Part shown: positions 42,317 through 50,332 of the stretch, one piece after another | Numbering within the stretch: the first letter of the stretch is position 1 | Layout: each line of letters starts with the position of its first letter | NCBI GenBank assembly: GCA_024103425.1 | Contig: JAGFIS010000022.1 | Span: forward strand, 62,001 to 126,000 | Reading direction: 5' to 3' | Origin: Chitinophagaceae bacterium | GTDB lineage: Bacteria; Bacteroidota; Bacteroidia; Chitinophagales; Chitinophagaceae | Length of the DNA: 64,000 bases | Notes under the pieces: model-generated | What the model saw: the letters and a program-made list of their open reading frames with translations, nothing else | Databases searched by the model: none | Told to the model about the DNA's origin: nothing | Program-made: the position numbers and the translations under genes

Positions 42317-43195
42317 TTAATATAATTCGTCTAGTTTCATTTTCAGATACTTCACCGCCGAACGATGCGTGCTGATTACCGAAATCAGAATACCCAAAAC
42401 TATAATACCTCCAAATATCAATAGCATACTTCCCTGGGTATGAAGCACTTTCAATGCAGGGATGAATTTTTCGGCCACATAAATGAAGATCGATAATAAA
42501 GCAATGGCAATCATGGCAGATATCAGTCCGTTAATTACCGCTCTTCTGTCGAGAGGGCGGGTGATAAACCGCCTCGTGGCACCTACCATCTGCATCGTTT
42601 TAATCAGAAACCGGTTACTGTACATTGCCAGGCGGATGGTGTTATCGATAGATACGATTACGAGAAGGCTCAACAGGATGGCAATAACCAAAAGTACGAC
42701 AGTAGAAGTTTTTACATACTGACTTACACTGGCCACCGTGGCTTCAGGGCTCTGAAACTCGGATACCACCGTCGGGAATCTATCCATCAGGAGTTTTTCA
42801 AGTTTATCCAGACTGTCTTTGTTTACATATTCGGCCTTAACGTAGAAGTCGATACTCTCAGGCAACGGGTTAGAGATTCTCAGTTGCTTCCACAGGGTGT
42901 CATTCTCTGCATTGTATTTAGCGATGGCCATTTCCCGGGTGATATACTCCACATTAATGGCATAAGGCAATGCCTCGATATAGTTTTTCAGTGAATCGAT
43001 CTCAGGCTGTTTTGCCGTGCGGTAGATATAGGTGTGCAGTTGGATATTTTCTTTGAAGTATTGACCTGTTTTCTGGAGGTTCAGCGAGATCCAGCCTACT
43101 AATCCAAAAAGAAATAACACTAAAGCCACCCCTATAATCGCATAAACATATGAGGGTTTACCTCGTTTGGCGGCTGATTTTCCGAATTGAGCCAT
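42317..43195 (-). CDS. ftsX: Cell division protein FtsX
   Basis: This is the membrane subunit of the FtsEX complex that couples septal peptidoglycan hydrolysis to division. The 292 residues have a basic N-terminus, a first membrane segment (YVYAIIGVALVLFLFGLVGW), an extracytoplasmic domain of about 120 residues (including YAINVEYITREMAIAKY, the FtsX ECD), and three more segments with MVGATRRFITRPLDRRAVING, the conserved cytoplasmic loop. ftsE is not adjacent, as is usual in this phylum. It heads the operon with DUF3098 and uppP. Confidence 0.93.
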   Translation of the reverse strand: MAQFGKSAAKRGKPSYVYAIIGVALVLFLFGLVGWISLNLQKTGQYFKENIQLHTYIYRTAKQPEIDSLKNYIEALPYAINVEYITREMAIAKYNAENDTLWKQLRISNPLPESIDFYVKAEYVNKDSLDKLEKLLMDRFPTVVSEFQSPEATVASVSQYVKTSTVVLLVIAILLSLLVIVSIDNTIRLAMYSNRFLIKTMQMVGATRRFITRPLDRRAVINGLISAMIAIALLSIFIYVAEKFIPALKVLHTQGSMLLIFGGIIVLGILISVISTHRSAVKYLKMKLDELY

Positions 43196-43265
43196 TCTGA
43201 TAAAACTTTGACTTTACTTTTACTTGTGGCGGCTGGCGGCCCGCTTATTGTTACTCTTACTTTAG

Positions 43266-43273
43266 TAAATTTG
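43266..43273 (+). promoter_or_regulatory. Bacteroidota -7 element of leuS
   Basis: TAAATTTG is an exact TAnnTTTG match, followed by CGCC. It would give a 5' untranslated region of about 120 bases before the leuS ATG, the longest proposed here. No T-box or attenuator-like ordering was recognised within it. Confidence 0.6.
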
Positions 43274-43399
43274 CGCCGTTTGCCGTAAAGCGCTAATGTA
43301 GTACAAGTTACAGCAGAACAGAAAAAAAATCAATCAATAACATATTTTTCACAAAACCGGCAGGTTCAGAGTAAAGAGAAAGCCGGGAGAGCAATCGAG

Positions 43400-46201
43400 A
43401 TGGAATATAAATTTAGAGAAATTGAGAAGAAATGGCAGGCTTACTGGAAGGAGCATCATGTCTATCAGGTGAAGAATGACCCGGAGAAAAAGCCGTTTTA
43501 TGTTTTGGATATGTTCCCTTATCCCAGTGGGGCAGGCCTGCATGTAGGCCACCCGCTCGGATACATTGCCAGTGATGTTTTTTCGAGATATAAAAGGCTG
43601 AAGGGATATAATGTGCTCCACCCAATGGGGTTCGACAGCTTCGGATTGCCGGCAGAACAATACGCTCTTGAAACAGGTCAGCATCCGGCAAAGACAACCG
43701 AACAAAACATTAAGACCTTCAAAAGTCAATTGGAAAAAATCGGGTTCTCGTTCGATTGGGATCGTGAAGTGCAAACAAGTGATCCGAATTACTACCGCTG
43801 GACACAATGGATTTTCCTCAAACTTTTCAGCAGCTGGTATAATAAAACAACAAATAAGGCAGAGCCTGTTGAAGGTTTGATTGCAGAATTTGAGCAATCC
43901 GGAACGGCTAACATTCAGGATAAGAAAGGATGCAATTTTACCGCAGAAGAATGGAAAGCTTTCAGTGAGAAAGAACAGCAGGATATCCTGATGAATTTCA
44001 GGCTGGCTTACTCATCTTTTGGTGAAGTGAACTGGTGCGAGGCACTCGGTACTGTTCTGGCCAATGATGAGGTAATCAATGGTGTCAGTGAGAGAGGCGG
44101 ATTTCCGGTAGAGAAGAGAAAAATGCGTCAGTGGTTTCTGAGGATTACCGATTATGCCGACAGGCTGCTTGAAGGATTGGAGCGTGTGGAATACAGTGAA
44201 GCTATGAAGGAGATGCAGCGCAACTGGATCGGACGTAGCGAAGGTGCAGAAGTCGACTTCAGCGGCGTGGCTGAAACAAAAGATGGAAAGAAGCCTTTTA
44301 CAATCAAGGTTTACACCACCCGTCCGGATACAATCTTTGGTGTAGATTTTATGGTGCTGGCTCCGGAGCATGATCTGGTAAAAGAAATTACCTCTTCTGC
44401 TCAGGAACAGGCAATTGATGAATATCTGCAATACGTAAAGAGCAGAAGCGATCGCGAAAGAATGGCCGAAGCCAGGCAGATTACAGGCTGCTTTACAGGA
44501 GCTTATGTCGACCATCCGTTTATGGATAAAAAGGTTCCGGTATGGATATCAGAGTATGTACTCTCCGGATACGGAACAGGGGCGATTATGGCGGTGCCAT
44601 GTGGCGATGAGCGCGACTTCAATTTTGCTAAGCATTTCAATATTCCCATTACCAATATTATTGGAGACGCTTATACCGGGGAGGAAGCCAATCCTACCAA
44701 AGATGCTATCCTTGAAAATTCCGGTTTTCTCAATGGAATGGTTATGCGTGATGCTATTGGGACGGCTATCGACAGGATTGAAAAAGGCGGCCTGGGTACA
44801 CGCAAAGTGAATTATAAGATGCACGATGCAGGGTTCAGCCGTCAGCGTTATTGGGGAGAACCTTTCCCGATTATCTGGAAAGATGAAATAGCTTATCCGC
44901 TCAGCGAAAACGATCTGCCTTTGGAATTACCGCATGTTGAGAAATACGCACCGGGTAAAAATGGCGAAGGCCCGTTGTCTAATTTAGAGGATTGGGTTAA
45001 CACCCCGCTGGGAAGGCGGGAGACCAGTACTATGCCGGGTTACGCAGGAAGCAGCTGGTATTTTTTAAGATATACCGATCCCCACAACAATAAGGAATTT
45101 GCTTCGAGTGATGCCATGAATTACTGGGGACAGGTAGATGTGTATGTCGGTGGAACAGAGCACGCAGTAGGCCATCTGCTCTACAGCCGTATGTGGACCA
45201 AATTTATCTACGACTACGGATATATCTCTTTTGATGAGCCCTATAAAAAACTCATCAACCAGGGAATGATTACCGGGAAGTCTTACTTCTTTACTAAGTC
45301 GGGGGATAAGATTGTTTCTTATAAAGAAGGCGCTGAATACGAAATGATGGTTCGTTTTAAATACGGCCACAAGGCTGTGGATTCAACCGGTAAGCTGACA
45401 AAGAAAGCATTTGAAGAGTTTTTAAAGGAGGACAGCATTCATGAGGCACCTCAGTTTGAAATCGATTGGATGAATGATGGCGGCGAAGAATATATCTATG
45501 TGAAAGAAGAAGCCGAGAAGATGTCGAAGTCTAAATTCAACGTCGATAATCCGGATGACCTTGTTTATAAATATGGTGCAGACACTTTCCGTATGTACGA
45601 AATGTTCTTAGGTCCCATCGAGCAGAGCAAGCCATGGGACACCAAAGGAATCGAGGGTGTCAACAGGTTCCTCAAGAAGTTGTGGCGTTTGTTTATGGAT
45701 GAGGAAAAAGGGCTGATCGTAACTGATGAACCTGCAACGGATGCCGAGTTAAGAGTGCTGCATAAAGCCATTAAGAAGATCGGTGAAGATACCGAGCGCT
45801 TCTCGTTCAATACGGCAGTAAGTGCGTTCATGATTTTACTAAACGAACTGTCTGATTTGAAATGCAGGAAGAAAGAAATTCTGACACCGTTGCTGATTAT
45901 CCTCTCTCCTTATGCACCACATATAACAGAAGAGTTGTATCACGCTCTCGGATATGAAGGATCGGTAGTTACCGCTCAGTATCCTCAGGTAAAAGAGCAA
46001 TACCTTGTGGAATCTGAAAAAGAATATCCGGTATCGGTAAATGGTAAGCTCCGCACAAAAATCTTCATTTCGCTGGAAGCTACTCAGGAAGAGGTGGAAT
46101 CTATCGTAATGGATAATGAGGTGATAAAGAAGTGGATAGAAGGCAAGAAGCCAAAGAAAGTGATCTATGTAAAAAATAAGATGATCAATCTGGTAATATA
46201 A
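43400..46201 (+). CDS. leuS: Leucyl-tRNA synthetase
   Basis: This class Ia synthetase charges tRNA-Leu with leucine. The 933-residue protein has the HIGH-type motif in PYPSGAGLHVGHPLGY near residue 50, the CP1 editing domain (TTRPDTIFGVDFMVLAPEH, with the threonine-rich editing site, and YGTGAIMAVPCGDERDFNFA), and KMSKS in EKMSKSKFN near residue 707, followed by the anticodon-binding helices. Length is slightly above E. coli LeuRS and typical of Bacteroidota, which carry an insert near residues 155-200 (here CNFTAEEWKAFSEKEQQD). GGAG a few bases upstream of the ATG may assist initiation. Confidence 0.97.
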   Translation: MEYKFREIEKKWQAYWKEHHVYQVKNDPEKKPFYVLDMFPYPSGAGLHVGHPLGYIASDVFSRYKRLKGYNVLHPMGFDSFGLPAEQYALETGQHPAKTTEQNIKTFKSQLEKIGFSFDWDREVQTSDPNYYRWTQWIFLKLFSSWYNKTTNKAEPVEGLIAEFEQSGTANIQDKKGCNFTAEEWKAFSEKEQQDILMNFRLAYSSFGEVNWCEALGTVLANDEVINGVSERGGFPVEKRKMRQWFLRITDYADRLLEGLERVEYSEAMKEMQRNWIGRSEGAEVDFSGVAETKDGKKPFTIKVYTTRPDTIFGVDFMVLAPEHDLVKEITSSAQEQAIDEYLQYVKSRSDRERMAEARQITGCFTGAYVDHPFMDKKVPVWISEYVLSGYGTGAIMAVPCGDERDFNFAKHFNIPITNIIGDAYTGEEANPTKDAILENSGFLNGMVMRDAIGTAIDRIEKGGLGTRKVNYKMHDAGFSRQRYWGEPFPIIWKDEIAYPLSENDLPLELPHVEKYAPGKNGEGPLSNLEDWVNTPLGRRETSTMPGYAGSSWYFLRYTDPHNNKEFASSDAMNYWGQVDVYVGGTEHAVGHLLYSRMWTKFIYDYGYISFDEPYKKLINQGMITGKSYFFTKSGDKIVSYKEGAEYEMMVRFKYGHKAVDSTGKLTKKAFEEFLKEDSIHEAPQFEIDWMNDGGEEYIYVKEEAEKMSKSKFNVDNPDDLVYKYGADTFRMYEMFLGPIEQSKPWDTKGIEGVNRFLKKLWRLFMDEEKGLIVTDEPATDAELRVLHKAIKKIGEDTERFSFNTAVSAFMILLNELSDLKCRKKEILTPLLIILSPYAPHITEELYHALGYEGSVVTAQYPQVKEQYLVESEKEYPVSVNGKLRTKIFISLEATQEEVESIVMDNEVIKKWIEGKKPKKVIYVKNKMINLVI

Positions 46202-46264
46202 TTTTTTTTAGGCCCCGTAAAATCAGTAAATTTTGAGGTCTGAAAATCCATAAAAACTAAAATC

Positions 46265-47548
46265 ATGATTCAGGAAAAACAACAGGATACAGCTCCGCTC
46301 AGTCCGCTCGCAGAAACCCTAATCGGCAGCGAAATTGTTAAGTTAGGTGGTGAAATCAGAGAGCGGATAAAGAAAGGCGAGAAGATCTATAACTTCACTA
46401 TTGGAGATTTTGATTCTTCGATCTTTCCGATTCCTCAGGGGTTGGAAGACCTGATTGTGGAATCTTATCGCAATAAACTGACTACCTATCCGCCTGCAGA
46501 TGGTATTCCCGCTTTAAGAGAATCTGTTTCCCGGTTCATTCAGAAATATGAAGGATTGAATTATGCACCAGATGAGGTGTTGATTGCAGCCGGAGGAAGG
46601 CCTTTGATTTATACAGCCTATCGCGCTATTGTGGGCAGAGGCGACAAAGTGATTTATCCGGTACCGAGCTGGAATAACAACCACTACGTTCACTTTACCG
46701 AAGGTGAACATATTGTTATAGAAGCCGGTGTAGAAAATAATTTTATGCCGACTGCCGAAAACATCAAACCGCATGTTAAGGATGCGGTTTTAATTGCTGT
46801 TTGCTCTCCGCTCAATCCTACAGGTACAGTTTTTAGAAAAGAGGAACTCGAGAAAATCTGCGACCTGATTCTCGAGGAAAATCATCGTCGTGGCGCGAAT
46901 GAAAAGAAATTGTATTTGTTGTACGACCAGATGTATTGGACACTCACCTATGGCGACACCGTTCATTATTCTCCGACCGGACTGCGTCCTGAAATGAAAG
47001 AATACACTATTTACATCGATGGTATCAGTAAAGCCTTTGCCGCTACCGGCGTAAGGGTAGGATGGGCTTTGGGGCCGAAGAAAGTGTTGAACAAAATGAA
47101 AGCAGTGAACAGCCATGTGGGTGCATGGAGTCCGATGGCCGAACAGCAGGCAGTATCCAGATATCTGAAAGATCATGAGGGAGTGGAAGCATATCTCGAA
47201 GACTTCAAGAGCAAGATCAGCTTCCGCCTCAGAAGCATCTACGATGGTTTGCAAAGTCTGAAAAACGAAGGCTTTGCGGTGGATGCATGTGCGCCGGAGG
47301 CTTCAATATATCTTACCATCCGTTTCGATTTGAAAGGAAAGAAAACAGAGGATGGTAAAGTGCTGGACGCACAGAGCGACGTTACCGCTTATTTGTTGAA
47401 TGAAGCTAAACTGGCGGTGGTACCCTTCTATGCATTTGGGGCATCAAAAGATTCTCCCTGGTACAGGCTGAGTGTCGGAACCTGTAAGGCAGAACAGATT
47501 GATGAGATGCTGGGTAAACTTAAGTCAGCACTTCAGAAGTTAAGCTGA
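46265..47548 (+). CDS. Class I/II pyridoxal-phosphate aminotransferase
   Basis: This cytoplasmic fold-type I aminotransferase of 427 residues acts on an amino acid I cannot specify. Landmarks are IYNFTIGDFDSS, YPPADGIPALRESV, the phosphate-binding VLIAAGGRPLIYTAYRAI, CSPLNPTGTVF, YLLYDQMYWTLTYG and IDGISKAFAATGVRVGWALG, where the lysine at about residue 255 binds the cofactor. The closest general type is aspartate/aromatic aminotransferase. It follows leuS by 63 bases; GTAAATTTTGAGG at 46226-46238 resembles a -7 element with one extra base. Confidence 0.85.
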   Translation: MIQEKQQDTAPLSPLAETLIGSEIVKLGGEIRERIKKGEKIYNFTIGDFDSSIFPIPQGLEDLIVESYRNKLTTYPPADGIPALRESVSRFIQKYEGLNYAPDEVLIAAGGRPLIYTAYRAIVGRGDKVIYPVPSWNNNHYVHFTEGEHIVIEAGVENNFMPTAENIKPHVKDAVLIAVCSPLNPTGTVFRKEELEKICDLILEENHRRGANEKKLYLLYDQMYWTLTYGDTVHYSPTGLRPEMKEYTIYIDGISKAFAATGVRVGWALGPKKVLNKMKAVNSHVGAWSPMAEQQAVSRYLKDHEGVEAYLEDFKSKISFRLRSIYDGLQSLKNEGFAVDACAPEASIYLTIRFDLKGKKTEDGKVLDAQSDVTAYLLNEAKLAVVPFYAFGASKDSPWYRLSVGTCKAEQIDEMLGKLKSALQKLS

Positions 47549-47549
47549 C

Positions 47550-48746
47550 CTACCGGCCTGCTTCTGCATTTCTCAGGAAATCTTCTATCCCGTCGATAAT
47601 CTTATTGGCTACATCCCTTCTGAATTGAGGATCTCTGATTTTTTGTTCGTCCTCAGGATTGCTGAGGAAAGCTACTTCTACAAGACAGTTGGGGAAAGCT
47701 GTGGGCCCATTAAGTGAGAAGTTAAAACCGCCAATGTTTCCAAAGTTGTTCAATCCCAATGTCAGCATTCTCGCGAGGATAGCTTCTGAAAGGGGACGGA
47801 ACCCCACATATCTGTAGTAGGTGCTCACACCCTGCACGCTCTCATTTGAAGCACTATTGAAGTGAATGCTGATGAGAAAGTGTGGTTGCTCCTCATATAA
47901 GTAGCTAATTCTTTCATACATGCTGAGAGTGGTATCGCGATCACGTGTCATCACTACCGTTACACCTCTGTTCTCAAGGGCAGTTTGTAATTCTTTAGCA
48001 AAGAGCAGTGTGTAGTCTTTTTCCTTGATACCTGTTTTCACTCCGGTAGCCCCATCCTGATCTCCACCATGCCCTGCATCTACAGCTATTTTCATGTCGC
48101 GCAGAAGAAGTGATTCAGGTTGACGTTTGACGAGAACGGTTAATCGGTTGAGCTCGTCATAGTAAATTTTGTAGCCCCAGTGGTAGTTGTGCTCCAGGTC
48201 GATAAACACGCGCATCAAGTCGTCCTCCTCCTGATTGTACCAAACGTTTTTAACCTCTTTCGCGGTAGCCAATTGTGTGATCCAGTTGGTATTGCTCACG
48301 ACTCCAAAAAGATCGATAACGATTCTGGTTGGATTAATATCCATCCTGCTGCGGTAGGGGACTTTTGCCGGCAGGCTGAAGGAAACGTAATCATACAACG
48401 AATCGCCTCTGACAGTCCAGCTGCCCGACAAGTAGGGAGGATTGAATGCCCATATGGTACGTTTTACATTGCGTTTCTCAATCCACGCATTATGGTTGCT
48501 CGATAGTTGTACTTTGTATTGGGTTCCGAAACTGTCGACAACTTTCAGAATTACATTGCTGTCTAAGAAAGTCATCTTTGCCCCACCAAGGCGATCAGTT
48601 CCCAGTCCGTAGTTCAGAAACGGCAGCGAGTCGGTAGTTTTTACATAGAAGGGAGCACTGCGAGCGTTAGCTTTTGCTTTTTTTGCCCTTTGTGCACTGG
48701 CAAACACTCCCGGTAATAACAGGAGCAGCAATACAAATTGTTTCAT
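47550..48746 (-). CDS. N-acetylmuramoyl-L-alanine amidase, Amidase_3 type
   Basis: This exported zinc amidase cuts the bond between muramic acid and the stem peptide. The product from the ATG at 48746 is 398 residues with a signal peptide (KQFVLLLLLLPGVFASAQ); an ATG five codons upstream is also possible. An SH3-like/AMIN-like N-terminal region (residues 35-190) precedes the catalytic domain: AVDAGHGGDQDGATG (first zinc histidine), KEKDYTLLFAK, TRDRDTTLSMYERI, LISIHFNSASN (second histidine) and CLVEVAFLSNPEDE (catalytic glutamate). Its stop is 1 base from that of the aminotransferase gene on the other strand. Confidence 0.92.
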   Translation of the reverse strand: MKQFVLLLLLLPGVFASAQRAKKAKANARSAPFYVKTTDSLPFLNYGLGTDRLGGAKMTFLDSNVILKVVDSFGTQYKVQLSSNHNAWIEKRNVKRTIWAFNPPYLSGSWTVRGDSLYDYVSFSLPAKVPYRSRMDINPTRIVIDLFGVVSNTNWITQLATAKEVKNVWYNQEEDDLMRVFIDLEHNYHWGYKIYYDELNRLTVLVKRQPESLLLRDMKIAVDAGHGGDQDGATGVKTGIKEKDYTLLFAKELQTALENRGVTVVMTRDRDTTLSMYERISYLYEEQPHFLISIHFNSASNESVQGVSTYYRYVGFRPLSEAILARMLTLGLNNFGNIGGFNFSLNGPTAFPNCLVEVAFLSNPEDEQKIRDPQFRRDVANKIIDGIEDFLRNAEAGR

Positions 48747-48821
48747 GAGGTAAAGTTGCATTTCAGTTGATTGTATAAATGTAGCAAAGTCTTTTGATTG
48801 TCTTTGCCAGTGCGATATAAG

Positions 48822-50111
48822 CTATAAGGTGGCTATCCTTGATTTGTAAAAATGTTTTAAGTCTTCCCATTTATAAAGTTTGTTGACAGCATATTCCAAT
48901 CCTTTCACCTTTGCCTCCTTTTCATTGTGCAGCATTCTGACAAGGATATCCTTTGAATTGTTTTTATTTCTGAAAAAGATGAGTTGAAAATTGGCGGCCA
49001 TAGGAACGACGTGATAGGTCTGCCAGACTTTATAAAACCCGTCAGGATCACTTGTCGTATTGTCACAACCTTCCAATGCCATTATGGATGCCAGAGGAAT
49101 AATATTTCCGTCGTGGGCGAAGCGGAAGGATCCTCCATATGTTCCGGATTGAATAGCAGCATCTGCTTCGTCAAGAATGTTTTGAAGAGTTGGTTTGGCA
49201 TTGCCATACATCATTCCGTTTGTCCAGCCCGACGGGCCGTAATTAACATACAGGTTGTAGTTATTCGTTTGCCACAGCTCAAACAGTTCCTCCTTTTCGA
49301 AATAGTCGTAGAGCGAAATGCCGGCTTCCATGTTTTGAAGATCGCTCGCAATCCAAAAGAGCTGCCAAATAAAGGAAGAAGGAGTAATTTTTTCCGAAGC
49401 GTATTCCCGGTTTGAAAAGATGGATGTATATAATCTTTCCGGCTTTACATGATCTTTTTCAAACTCGCGGTACTTCGGCAGCCAGGTATCTTTTTCCGAG
49501 CGATAATTAATAGCCTCCTGAGTGTGGAAGTTTAAATACTTGATATAACGGTTGCTTGCATCGCGGTCGAAGTCTAATCGCGGGTTTCTTTCTTTCAATT
49601 GTTCACAAAAAGCATCCATGCTCAGGATACATCTGGGAAAAGGTGTGGAGCGCGCTTTCAACTTCAGATTTTTGGAGAACAGGTCCGGGTAATTATCGTA
49701 CAGGCGATCGGCAATACCTTTCCACTGGCGGACACCAAGAGGAGAGAGGTCGCCGCCCCTGTCTTCTGCTTCCTCCCAAATGATGTATAATCTGTTGAGC
49801 AACTCTATTCCCACAGGTGTCAGCTCAGATGATTCCTTTGCTGCTTTCAGGATGTTGATTATGTTGGTGTAATCTTTATCTGACGCAAGATAACGCGATC
49901 CGTGTCTTCCGAAATGGCTCACATAAAAAGGTTCATAGCCTTCAGGTACCGGGCTGTATTCTTGCTTTCCCGTTACCGGATAGGCGTAGTACACTCCTCC
50001 TGATTTTTCAGGATTGTTGAAGATTTCTTCTTTTATATCCTGCCCGATCAAATTGGGGAGCAGCGTGAAGGTGAGGATTGTCAGTAAGGCAGTTCTTAAT
50101 ATCATTTGCAT
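48822..50111 (-). CDS. Exported histidine phosphatase, phytase/MINPP-like
   Basis: This secreted phosphomonoesterase belongs to branch 2 of the histidine phosphatase superfamily. The 429-residue protein has a signal peptide (about residues 1-23, ending LIGQ). The phosphohistidine motif is R69-H70-G71-S72-R73, a conserved arginine follows in KARSTPFPRC near 154, and the proton donor motif is H333-D334 (FRFAHDGN). Relatives include Bacteroides inositol polyphosphate phosphatase and bacterial phytases; here the donor is the HD form of AppA, not the HAE form of classical MINPP. An inositol phosphate substrate is inference. Confidence 0.8.
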   Translation of the reverse strand: MQMILRTALLTILTFTLLPNLIGQDIKEEIFNNPEKSGGVYYAYPVTGKQEYSPVPEGYEPFYVSHFGRHGSRYLASDKDYTNIINILKAAKESSELTPVGIELLNRLYIIWEEAEDRGGDLSPLGVRQWKGIADRLYDNYPDLFSKNLKLKARSTPFPRCILSMDAFCEQLKERNPRLDFDRDASNRYIKYLNFHTQEAINYRSEKDTWLPKYREFEKDHVKPERLYTSIFSNREYASEKITPSSFIWQLFWIASDLQNMEAGISLYDYFEKEELFELWQTNNYNLYVNYGPSGWTNGMMYGNAKPTLQNILDEADAAIQSGTYGGSFRFAHDGNIIPLASIMALEGCDNTTSDPDGFYKVWQTYHVVPMAANFQLIFFRNKNNSKDILVRMLHNEKEAKVKGLEYAVNKLYKWEDLKHFYKSRIATL

Positions 50112-50160
50112 GGGTTTAAGTCTTGGTTGAGCAGCAGTTTTACTGCGGTATTGCTTGTTT

Positions 50161-50168
50161 CAAAGTTA
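50161..50168 (-). promoter_or_regulatory. Bacteroidota -7 element of the histidine phosphatase gene
   Basis: The plus strand reads CAAAGTTA, which is TAACTTTG on the minus strand, an exact TAnnTTTG match. It lies 49 bases upstream of the ATG at 50111. No -33 TTG was found at the usual distance. Confidence 0.5.
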
Positions 50169-50297
50169 TCAAACTTTGGAGCATAGCGACATGGAATAAA
50201 TTTTCGGAAGGACAGGCTGTTTTTCCTGATTAGCTATATAAAAGTGTGAGATTCTTGCCACTCGTACAAGAGCTATTAAAGCACTGTACTAAATCCG

Positions 50298-50305
50298 TAA
50301 TTTTG
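50298..50305 (+). promoter_or_regulatory. Bacteroidota -7 element of icmF
   Basis: TAATTTTG is an exact TAnnTTTG match located inside the longest possible reading frame of icmF. Transcription from it would begin downstream of the in-frame GTG at 50246, so the start must be the ATG at 50333. Confidence 0.6.
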
Positions 50306-50332
50306 AGGCTCAAAGCAGATAAAGAATTTTAT

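Noticed and set aside
43274..43399. T-box or leader peptide before leuS
   Set aside because: The 120-base leader shows only a weak CCGGC/GCCGG pairing and no run of leucine codons or T-box core.
50112..50332. Cobalamin riboswitch before icmF
   Set aside because: The -7 element leaves an untranslated leader of only about 25 bases and no B12-box-like sequence was recognised.
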